NCBI GenBank assembly: GCA_947396885.1
Contig: OX377204.1
Location: 51,323,139-51,387,138, forward strand
Direction: 5' to 3'
From: Heligmosomoides polygyrus polygyrus
Taxonomy: Eukaryota; Nematoda; Chromadorea; Rhabditida; Heligmosomidae
DNA length: 64,000 nucleotides
Of the stretch, positions 55,452-64,000 are shown piece after piece (the first letter of the stretch is position 1; the number at the start of each line of letters is the position of its first letter). The notes beneath the pieces are model-generated. The model was not told where the DNA came from. It saw only the letters and a program-made list of their open reading frames with translations, and did not search any database. A program made the position numbers and the translations under genes.

Positions 55452-56766
55452 AAGATACTCCCCCCCCCCCCCCCACTCCCGAGGTCAGTGAACGTCCCGT
55501 TACAATTTTCAAAGTGACCTATTGAGGGTTGTAGGGGGTTGTCTGAGCGGCACGGTAGTGGTTTTCAAATTTCCTGTGGATCTCTGGGTAGGTCGGAAAT
55601 TGCAGAAAACCGCATCAACTCAATGCGGGCCGATGAAGGAGAACAGACGTCTGGAACTGGCATGTCGTGATTAGAATCTAACTCGCAAAAGGTCTGGGGC
55701 TGCAGCAGTAGCGGAATTACGGCGAACCCACACTTTGCTTGTTAGCGATACAGTAACCAAAGCGGAACATTGAGGTGCCCCGCTCAATGGTTGGTCGAGT
55801 GGGTGTGGGGCGGACTTGTAGGAAGAGAGTCGAGGGTTCGGATCCGGGGTTGGTGTTCTGCATTGCTGGGCTTGCTCGCTGCTCTTCTGCCGATGTAAAG
55901 TAAAACTTGAACACTGTAGAGTACCATGCCGACGTTATAACGTTATTTCAACCAGTTTGATACGATTTAACAGCGATGCTATTTTCCCCCACCACTCTCT
56001 GCTAATCGAAGGTGTAGAGACTTGTACTCTCACGGCTCTGGAGATTGAAAGCAAGTTTTGCCCAAACTTCGTCTTGTAGGCTAATTAAGGCGCTGATCAC
56101 AGACCTGGTTAAACGTTTTCGTGTGATCGCCTGATCCCGCATTTTTCCCGCCGTCTCCTCACCTTTGATTAGCAAAGAGTGTGGGGGAAAATAGGCAGCA
56201 CCGTTGCTAAATCGTATCATACCGGTTAAAATAAGGTTAACGTCAGTATGGTGTATGGTGTCTTAATGTCAGTATGATAGACAATTGAGTTCAAGATATA
56301 CTTTGCATTGACAAAAGAATACCGAACAAGTCTAGCAATGCAGAATCCCAACCCCGGGTCCGAACCCACGACCCTCTTCCTGCAAGTCCACCCCCACACC
56401 CACTCGGCCAACCAGGGCCCACTCGGGTCATGAGCGGCGCGCCTCAATGTTCCGCTTTGGTTACTGTATCGCAACAAGCAAATTGTGAGTTCGCTGTAAT
56501 TCCGCCACTGTTGCAGCCCCAAACCTTCTGCAGGTTAGATTCTAATCACGACATGGCAGTTCCAGAATCGTCTATTTTGTTCTATCGGCCGCACTGAAGT
56601 GATGCCGTTTTTTGCAATTTTTGCCCTACCCAAAGGTCCGCAGGAAATTTGAAAACCACTACGGTGCCTCTCAGACAACCCTCTACTACACTCAATAGGT
56701 CACCTTAAAAATTGCCACGGGACGTTCACTGACCTCGGGAGGGGGGGGGGGGGGAGTATCTTTTGA
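55448..56766. mobile_element. Foldback element FB2
   Basis: The arms are reverse complements over nearly their whole length. Tips are TCAAAAGATACTCCCCC at 55448 and its inverse ending at 56766. Inner matches include GAGGTCAGTGAACGTCCCGT, GACATGCCAGTTCCAG in reverse, GGTTCGGATCCGGGG, and GATACGATTTAACA/TGCTAAATCGTATCA near the centre (about 56090). Each arm contains a poly-C/G run and a tRNA-like segment (A-box TGGTCGAGTGGG or TGGCCGAGTGGG, B-box GGTTCGGATCC or GGTTCGGACCC). No coding sequence is present. Confidence 0.8.
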
Positions 56767-56779
56767 CCTCCCTTGTTAG

Positions 56780-58440
56780 TAGTAAATCCTCGGTCATACA
56801 CATTTACCAATACTTACGGTTCAACATGAAGCCTAAAGATTTTCTACCGACCTTAGTCGATGAGCACGGGAATCGCTACATTAGTGGCAAAGAGAAGGCA
56901 AGTGCTCTTCCTTCCTACTTTGCAAGTGTATTTAGTAATGACCACCATTATAGCATTCCAGAATTGGAGGAGGTTAGCACACAGGACACGCTTTTCTCAT
57001 GACGTATACGCCATGCTAGGAAAGCATAAGCCGTGTTTTACAGAACCTTTACAGAACAGAAGATGGCATCCCACAAATTATATACAGTAAATGTTCTTTT
57101 GCACTATGTAAGCCACTCGCTCACATTCTCAATCTCTCGTTGCAATTAGGAAAGGTTCCGTCTTTATGGAAGCATGCCATTGTACAAGCTAACCCGAAAT
57201 CATCCAGTAGCAATGGTATTGTTAATTTCAGACTAATAAGCCTTACACCAACTCCTGCAAAGGTGATGGAAAAGTTAATTAGGGAGAGAATGCTGACTTG
57301 GCTGAAAGCGACTGGCTCATTCTTCAGGAACAACACGATTCTCTTCCTGGTGCTTCCACTACCACAAACCTACTTGACTCGGTTCATGACTGGTATGAAG
57401 CACAGAACAATAAAAAATTAACAGATATTATATATTTCGACTTCTTTCACTATAAGGTCTCTCATAGTAATTTAGTTACTAAGCTCTGGTCTGTCGGTGT
57501 TCGTGGTAAGTTATTAGAATGGCTAGAATCATGCCTTCAGGACAGGTTTATGACAGTTAAGGAAGGGAATGTCTGCTCACCAAGTTATTTGTGCTCTAGC
57601 GGCACTCGTCGAGAAGCCGTCCTGTCCTCGTTTCTTTTTTTGTTGATATACACACACGAGGTGCTCTTAGAGCGCACCCTGAAGTTCACGTAAAAGTCTG
57701 TGTGGACAATATTATTAATAATATTATTATTAAGATTAGTAATTATTTTGTTAATAATAAAAAATCTATAAAGCATACGATATAAACAAACATGCAAACG
57801 CCACTTGGGTGTGTTCAGCTTTTAGCATCTCAACTGAAAAATGGATGAAAGGGTATTACAACGGATTATACCTCTCAACTTACAGAAATGCTTGGTAATG
57901 CATCTTGGTTACTCCGAACCTGTTGATTTTTATCGGTGGGGTTCCTCTCTCAAACTGAAACTCAGCTAGAGACCTCGAAGTTGTTTCTGACCCGAAACTC
58001 AGATTTTCAAAACATATTGATTACTTAGTTAAATAGCATTTAGCACGTTATTCGTTATTCGTGATCTTCTGCAGTATTAAATGCTCAGATGTGGCAATAC
58101 TGTAGACTGCAGAGGCAGACTACAAGACTTATGCCTTGCCTCATCTAGAGTACTGCACGCATGATTGGAGCCCTTATGTCAAAAAAGAGATGATGAAAGT
58201 TGAAAAGGCTCAACAGCTATTTACTCGACTGCTTTAGTACACAGTAACACGGTGTTATGATCCACTAGGCTACCTGGCTATAAGGATCGATTAAAGATAT
58301 TTTCTTTAAGCTGCTTGGTATGTAGGAGATTAACCACTGATTTGCTTTTCTGCTTTCGCCTTCTAAAACGTGATTTACCTATTAGCAAATATTGGATTTT
58401 AAGGCCGGTCAGCCCTTCAATAGTTACTATAAACATGCAC
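56780..58440 (+). pseudogene. CR1 ORF2 reverse transcriptase pseudogene
   Basis: Recognisable pieces in order: PTLVDEHGNRYISGKEKASAL near 56850-56910 (VLEDEHGIQYFDEKHKAEAL in copy A), LGKVPSLWKHAIVQANPKS near 57145-57200, and ISLTPTPAKVMEKLIRERM near 57235-57290. Motif A appears as IIYFDFFHYKVSHSNL near 57430, with the second catalytic-region residues altered. A GTRREAVLSSFLFLLIYT segment near 57600-57655 replaces GVPQGGVLSPLLFIIYT. The YADD box lies at or beyond an AT-rich insertion and is not recognisable. The C-terminal region (YVKKEMMKVEKAQQLFTRLL near 58180-58235, LLKRDLPISKYW near 58360) is also broken. Many stops and frame changes are present. Confidence 0.82.
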
Positions 58441-59525
58441 TAGAAGAGGACGAAGAGAAAGAATTTTTCAATAATTTTCAATTCGTTCTTTTCTCGCTGT
58501 GCAAGGTAGATAAGCACTTTCCAAACCTATGACCTCAAAAAGCTTTAAAAACAAAATAGCAAGGTAAGAACTACCACATTTGCCTATGGTTGATCATTTT
58601 TGTTGGCAATCGTTGATGTTACAGATTTGCTGCTATCAGCTTTATTATAGCACATGTGTTCCACATATATGACTTCAAATATCCTTAGAGACCAGGCGGT
58701 ACAGCATGAGAGGGCACAATCTGGATAGAGGATACGCCATCTCTCAGTATCTCAGGGGCGTACCTTGTTAACGTCGATATTCATCTGGATTCATTCCCTA
58801 TCGGTTCACATTTTGCTTGCAGACCTGGCCCGCTATCGTTTCAAAGGGACGATACGCTATACCCACTACTATGCCACTATCGCAATACCCACTACCCCGC
58901 TATCGTTCAACACTAGTTACTGTTATTGTCCTATGAAACCTCTTTATGCTATTCCGATTTCCCCTCGCACAATTATTAGGAAAACTATGTCTGCTATTCT
59001 CTCGCATTAGTGTCTGGCAGTTATCAGAGCCTCAAGCCCAACGGATTTATACCTATATTCCAAACAGACTATTTTCTTTGGACTTAGTTTGTGAAGTCTT
59101 TTTTTGCTTATTAATGTACTTTTCCTTTTTTGCTCCATCTCCGAATTCAGGTAGATCCCTACAAGGGCGGTTGGCCTTATTTCAGTTTCTGTGGAAGCAT
59201 CATTGAGAGGTAGCGTAACGTAGCAAGGGCTCCCCTAGGCATGACCGGAATATGACGGTTCTCCTGGGTGTTTCCTCTCTTCAAGGTTGCTAGAAAGTGA
59301 CTTCCGCATTCACTGGAACGCACACCATAGTTGAATGCCAACGTCTGTTACGTTGCCGATATCAACAAAAAAATTGGGTCATCCTTTGTTAACACAACTT
59401 TGTTGGCATTGGTTGTTTAAAGCTGGATTCTGTTATTTGATTGTCACTCTTCTTCTTCTTGTTTTTTCCAATGGCGCACTTCGGGTGCAGCAATTATTGA
59501 ATAGATGAATAAACGAACGATAAAA
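56780..59525 (+). mobile_element. CR1-clade LINE, degenerate copy B
   Basis: This copy is 5'-truncated within ORF2 and collinear with copy A from about 37100 onward. Its 3' end is near 59525, with CAATGGCGCACTTCGGGTGC and an AATAAACGAA tail. An AT-rich insertion (about 57705-57790) interrupts it. Confidence 0.82.
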
Positions 59526-60224
59526 AGAGGAACTGCACATATCCTTTCTAAAGTTATAACTAAACAACATTTACGCTAGGTATAGATGGCACAATTGAGA
59601 CTCTTCCGATATTCTTTATTGGCAAGCTTTCGCTGCTTAGCAACTCCCTCAGACCTTTAATAACATTACATATAGTGATTACCATCATCAAAACATACAA
59701 TAATAACGATAAAACTTACCAAGCGGGCCTCACTAACAGAGCCTCACCATCAGAAAAATCGCGTTTTCGAATGCATTCGATTTCGAATGCTCTGTCTGTG
59801 ACACGTCCTCTGATTTACATCTGCGGCAGGGCTTCTGGATACAGCCGTGCGTTGGACAACATTTGTAGCTGAGCTCGATTTCTCAATCACAACGTGTGCT
59901 GGGTACCTTCAAATCATCGATAATATCACGTGGCTCCCACCCCGAGCAGTTAACTCTAAGAGAACACCAATATCACTGATAAAAGTATCGATAATATCGA
60001 TCGATATTGATTGCCTGATCGATCTCTGACACTCTTCTGAATTCCGGCGCTGAGACGTCTGGATATTTTACAATATTCTGTCTACCTATTTTAGGCTAAT
60101 TTTATACACCTGTTTTCTGCCAGTAACTTCTGACACGGCGAGGATCAACTCTAATACTCTCTTCTCTTAACGCGTCCTTATATAGCATAAGAGATTTTTC
60201 AGATCGCCTATCAGATCAGGTCAG
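59526..60224. other. Unassigned AT-rich spacer with ATCGAT cluster
   Basis: No coding sequence was recognised. Between 59920 and 60025 the motif ATCGAT/TATCGAT occurs repeatedly (ATCATCGATAATATC, GTATCGATAATATCGATCGA, CTGATCGATC). It may be a chance palindrome cluster or a binding-site cluster. Confidence 0.35.
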
Positions 60225-61450
60225 ATAGAGTATGGGCATCACCTGTATCACCTGTCGTCTCGTTGATCGTCGAGTTGCTCGAGTGGGCGCCAGCAGCCAG
60301 AGTACTCCAATGGATTACTCTCGCTCGAGGGACACGAACAGCGTCATATTGTTCGTTCATAGCTTTCACGAAGAAGCCCGACCAACACGTTGGTGGGCAT
60401 CCAGTTGTTCTCTTGGCATTCCGTGGAGTCCAGTCAGTGACGGCTCTCGTCCAGCGGATGTCTGCAAAGCGCATTACGTGACGGACCCACCCAATTTTCG
60501 AGGACTTGGCCCATGCGATAAAGTCTCTGATCTTCGAACGTCGGCGACGTTCGGAACTCCGGAGACCTTCTCTCACTTACCTGAATCGTGTCACTCCGAG
60601 CATCGTCCTCTCGAGTCAATGTCATGAAAGTACCATCCCAAAGGCCTGCGAGAGAGATTAAAGGGTTCCAGTAGGTGGTCGTCCCGGATATCCTCTTCTT
60701 GAACTTCGCGACCTTCTCTCCTTGGCGCGGAAAACGGAACCTCGCGCGAAAGAGGCGGTGGTTCGATCCCGTAAGAACTTTGGGACAACGGAGACGTCGG
60801 TCAGGCAATACTTGTGGTTAAAGACTATGTGGTCGATCCCGTTGTGGAACTGGCCACAGAGGGATTCCCAGGTTAATCGTAGGGCGGGAGGCTTCTGAAA
60901 CTGTGAGTTTCCTCGGATGGTCTTGGTCGACATGAAAGTTTACACAGTCTTTCGACTTGCTTGTTCCACCCTAAGCCGTGGTTTCCGATAGTATCACCTT
61001 GTGGAAGAAGTGATCTTCCTTATAGAACTTCTATAGCTCCACGTAAAAGGCTTACGTCCGATTCGGCTTGTCAGAGACTCGTACGAATCAATGTTCATGG
61101 TTAAATGCGTATTAACGAGGACACCGACGCCGCCTACTCCCCTGCTATCGCATGTTCCGAGGAACAGTTCTTCTCCGGAGTCGTAAGCGGCGTGTAATGG
61201 ATGGTGTCTTCTCGTTTCGGTCAGTCCGATGACCATATCGCACTTGATCTTCCTGGCTTGCATCATCAGGTCCTCGACGGATGCTTCCGATGCAGGCGTT
61301 ATAGAGAGTGCAGGCGTTATAAGTAAGTGCAGATCGTCATCCTAGTCCTTCTCAGTTCGCACAGCCTGGCCATGCCCTGAGATTTTAGCACCCTCTCCGT
61401 ATTCGTACCTCTCATCGCTGCAGAAATGGCAAATCTTTCGGGGTCAGGGG
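60225..61450 (-). pseudogene. RTE-1 endonuclease / C-terminal tail pseudogene
   Basis: The minus-strand reading begins with an N-terminal leader ([20 protein letters not shown] near 61360-61330). It continues with endonuclease pieces [20 protein letters not shown] (about 61280-61220), [23 protein letters not shown] (about 61175-61105), and SQFQKPPALRLTWES then IDHIVFNHKYCLTDVSVVPKF (60905-60780) and GSNHRLFRARFRF (60770). The catalytic SDH of this last box reads SNH. The GDFN block is not recognisable between 61050 and 60935. After 60640 it passes to ERRSPEFR and then RRSKIRDFIAWAKSSKIGWVRHVMRF and TRAVTDWTPRNAKRTTGCPP (60545-60380), the distal C-terminal domain. Frameshifts occur near 61040, 60790 and 60600. 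Confidence 0.82.
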
Positions 61451-61560
61451 AAGGAGGCCCCTCAGTGCAGCTGTTTTTGACTGGAGTACACACGAGTACC
61501 TTTGAAAGCTATTTTAGCTGTAACCGTATAAGGATAAAGAAGGAAGGACACCTGAAGAGG
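60225..61560 (-). mobile_element. RTE-1 LINE, internally deleted copy B
   Basis: On the minus strand it keeps the 5' region and endonuclease (about 61560-60640) joined to the last part of the reverse transcriptase C-terminal domain (60620-60225). The whole catalytic reverse transcriptase is missing. It resembles copy A (12285-15060) in keeping both ends and losing the centre, although the breakpoints differ. Confidence 0.8.
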
Positions 61561-61914
61561 TAGAGGTAAATTCTTGTTTGTGAGATGCCAAGCAGTCCAC
61601 TTTTATTACCGCGCCTGTGCAAAGCAGCCGAGGAGAAGTAGGAATTCTTAAAAGCTAAAAAACTTGAAAATGATTATTCAAACGGTGCTTCGAACAGAAG
61701 CTACTTGTCCTTCACGCTGAAGTTAGGAAATGGCCATTTGGAGTGGGACACGGGTGGATATGTCGGCCGTATGTCAGACTCTACAAAAATGAGGATGTGG
61801 AGATCGACCGGCCGTTATCGATCGATCTTTGTTAAGAGTTTACCCTTTAATCAACATATTGGCTTGAGAATATTTACATCCACAAGTTCATCGCAAATAA
61901 GAAATATCTGTTTC
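61561..61914. other. Unassigned spacer
   Basis: About 350 bp without recognisable coding sequence or repeats. Confidence 0.35.
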
Positions 61915-62040
61915 TATTGGGCGCGTGTACTGCAGTCGGGGGAGGTGCCAGCTGTCGGGTGCACCCGATACCAGGTTCCTGGTTCGGATTTCCATGCCGA
62001 CAAGGCCTTCTATACCTGGGGGTCACAGACCGGCCTCCTG
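61915..62040 (+). mobile_element. tRNA-derived SINE-A, copy 3 (head only)
   Basis: In plus orientation the head reads GGGCGCGTGTACTGCAGTCGG, then GTGCACCCGATACCAGGTTCC and GGTTCGGATTTCC. This matches the minus-strand heads of copies 1 and 2. Similarity weakens after about 80 bp and the TTTATCC tail is missing, so it is a truncated or divergent copy. Confidence 0.65.
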
Positions 62041-62534
62041 GCCTATTACTAGCTAGTAATTTGTTTTGTAGCCTCAAAATTGACAGTGTGATGTTTTACG
62101 TTTTTGGAGGACAGGACAGATTTGCTACAGATTTGCATAAAATATTTCGTCGTCATTAGCTGTTGCATTGCATTGTTAGGCGAGAGCATTGTTTCGTGAA
62201 AGTTCTTGAACAGTCAGTCAGCCACCAATTCCAAAAATGGTCGTTTGAAGTTGCCTGGAAGCACACAGTGGCTGAAACAGATCGTGTCGCTTTCAAGTGT
62301 CTTGAAAAGCCTTCGTTTGCTCTCCATGAGGAGCACTTTACAACACACAAGTACTCCTGGTTATTCGGAGAAATCAGGTTTTATGAATATGTTCGGGTTC
62401 GAATACTCGAAAAATCCCTGTATTCGAAGCCATTCGGATATTCTATATTTTTGCTTGCGTTGATAAATGTCCAGCTGAACATAAAATTGCATGAGATTGT
62501 TCGCTACTGTTATTCGGGGAAAACTTTTATTCGG

Positions 62535-62538
<4 letters not shown>

Positions 62539-62577
<39 letters not shown>
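62539..62577. repeat. (TA)n microsatellite
   Basis: About 19 perfect TA units within a stretch of ATTCGG-rich sequence. Confidence 0.95.
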
Positions 62578-62578
<1 letters not shown>

Positions 62579-62689
62579 CCCATCCCTGAGTGCGGATGCT
62601 CTGCGAGCTCTGCACGAAGAGTGAAGTGCAAGGAACAGCACCTCGATAGCGTTTCTCTCTGATCCTTCGGGATATATCAAGCCGCTGCG

Positions 62690-63430
62690 CTTCTGCCACT
62701 CCCATTCGATGTTGTTATGGATGCGATTAATCGAGATCTTCAAAAACTGGTCCCATGGATGCTGCTCTGTGCTGACGACGTATGTAATGCTCGATTGCGA
62801 AGATAATGGTTGAGTGATCGCTTGAAGCGGTTTGGGCCCAAACTGCAGGTGAAGAAGGCAGAGTGACTAACGACATGCAATTCGTTAGCGTGTCCTGCTC
62901 CATCAAGGTTAGCGGCATCGAGCTCCTACGCACTTCGATTTCCAAGTACATACTTGGGATGACGCCGTCTCTCAATACCAGGAGACGGCGGCCTGGTTGT
63001 TGAAGTGAACTCATTGTGGGTGCAGCTTCGGCCATAAGATCTTGCTGACTGGCATACCTGCGATGAGACTATACTAGAGCCTTAGGAGTTAAAAACCCAT
63101 AGAGGCGTCACCCGATCATTAGCAATGTACGGCGCAGATTGTTGGCTTGTAACTGTGGAAGCTAAAATGCGCCTCATTTTAATATATACGAAAACGTTTA
63201 GCTGGGCGGCAGGAGTCACGCGCATGAAGCGCATCCGTAACGATGCCATTCGAAAGTTCGAAAGATGCGCGAAGCTTACCTGCAGTGGTACAGCCATGTT
63301 CTTTGTGGGAAGGAAGACAGCGTCCACAAGAGTAGCTGGAAGTGTCATCTGACGCAACGTTAGTCCTACAAGGGAGCTGGTCTGGAGCTGAAAATCGGTG
63401 TTTATGTAGCCCGCGGGAAGCAGGGGAGGG
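62690..63430 (+). pseudogene. RTE-2 reverse transcriptase C-terminal fragment
   Basis: The plus-strand reading contains VVMDAINRDLQKLVPWMLLCADDV near 62715-62785, where the catalytic YADD box reads CADD. MYGADCWLVTVEAKMRL and WAAGVTRMKRIRNDAIR follow near 63125-63255, then a decayed C-terminal region to about 63430. It is the same family as the copies at 15423-17335 and 28262-30965 but in opposite orientation. It is truncated at both ends and frameshifted. The 181-codon minus-strand frame at 63082-63627 is largely antisense to this fragment. Confidence 0.8.
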
Positions 63431-64000
63431 TTCCGTGCGGCCGACGGCCGCCCCCTTTCTACCGGTGGCAGCGGGAAGTTCATGCTTTGATTTGCCCTGG
63501 CGCGGGGTATAATTTGCACCCTTCCAATGATATTCGGCCTTTCGAAATGTGTAGATTCCGTTTCAAAATAATTGACCAACTGAGGCAAGCTTAGCCCTCG
63601 GAGATCAGTGATTTCCGCTTCGAGCATGTGCTTGATTCATTCCCTTGCACAGTTGTATGTGCTGCATTGTTGTCGCAGATTGTTCACTTCTTGCCCTTCC
63701 GGAGCCAGCACATCGACTGACTACCCTATAATTGGGCTGCATGTGCACCAGCTTAGTACGGTCCACACTGCTTAGACCTGAGGCTTTTCCCACTTTCCAT
63801 TTAGTGCTTCGCCAACAAAGGGAGATACCTCACAAACCGTTTTTCTGCTCCGTTCTTTCATTGATGTGCTCCTCTTCGCCATCGTTTCTATGGCGCGGTA
63901 AGTCATAAATCTTCAGACCCATTTGCCGCTCCTCCTCCATCTTCTAGGGATTTTCCATACTTCGAGATGAGGATAATCACCTCATAAAGAACTTCAATTA
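63431..64000. other. Unassigned right edge
   Basis: The minus-strand frame ending the window's largest local ORF starts at 63627. Its first 80 codons (EITDLRGLSLPQLVNYFETE and onward) lie outside the RTE-2 fragment and are not recognisable. No other structure was seen. Confidence 0.3.

Noticed and set aside
63082..63627. A 181-codon minus-strand gene
   Set aside because: Its C-terminal half is antisense to an RTE-2 fragment on the plus strand, and the remaining part is not recognisable.

Overview
This window is repeat-dense eukaryotic DNA, most likely from a parasitic nematode of the strongylid/hookworm kind. That assignment is an inference from the mix of mobile elements: two families of RTE-clade LINE, CR1 LINEs, a BEL/Pao retrovirus-like element with a phlebovirus-type envelope gene, a mariner, a Penelope-like GIY-YIG remnant, tRNA-derived SINEs and many foldback elements. 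No complete host gene, rRNA or functional tRNA can be supported. A few short open frames with plausible splice sites (about 5.7 kb and 6.9 kb) are the only hints of host exons.

Layout. 1-2.4 kb: nothing recognisable apart from repeat scraps. 2451-3987: a foldback element (family FB1), followed by a block bounded by 40-bp inverted repeats (3984-5388). 8315-9437: a broken mariner. 12.2-15.05 kb: a 5' tandem-repeat region and an internally deleted RTE-1 LINE (+). 15.4-17.3 kb: a 5'-truncated RTE-2 LINE (-). 18.8-26.3 kb: a dispersed repeat (Rep-A) split by a LINE 3' end and by a 6.3-kb BEL/Pao derivative (-) whose gene order is pol, env, gag. 26523-26881: a TTA-flanked MITE. 28.3-30.97 kb: a second RTE-2 copy (-). 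31548-32322: foldback FB3. 32.6-33.9 kb: repeat Rep-B split by nested SINE and foldback pieces. 35.4-40.0 kb: a nearly intact CR1 LINE (+), one frameshift from a full ORF2. 41.0-41.6 kb: Penelope-like endonuclease remnant (-). 41597-42101: half an FB1 arm. 45143-48165: a 3.0-kb FB1 foldback.

The most informative block is 48303-53963. It is a 5.66-kb hAT-like insertion with 12-bp terminal inverted repeats and a perfect 8-bp target duplication. Inside it sits a second 2.24-kb insertion with its own 16-bp inverted repeats, 8-bp duplication and 45-bp minisatellite arrays, and inside that lie Rep-A, Rep-B and a small hairpin MITE. To its right are a GC-rich inverted-repeat element (54667-55451), foldback FB2 (55448-56766), a degenerate CR1 (56.8-59.5 kb), an internally deleted RTE-1 copy (-, 60.2-61.5 kb), and SINE and RTE-2 fragments.

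The sequences do not work together as a pathway; they record layered insertions. Comparing interrupted and uninterrupted copies inside the window orders several events. A recurrent theme is that three foldback families (FB1, FB2 and the arms of the hAT-like element) carry RNA polymerase III B-box or tRNA-like motifs inside their inverted arms. All alignments were done by eye, so boundaries are approximate unless a target duplication fixes them.
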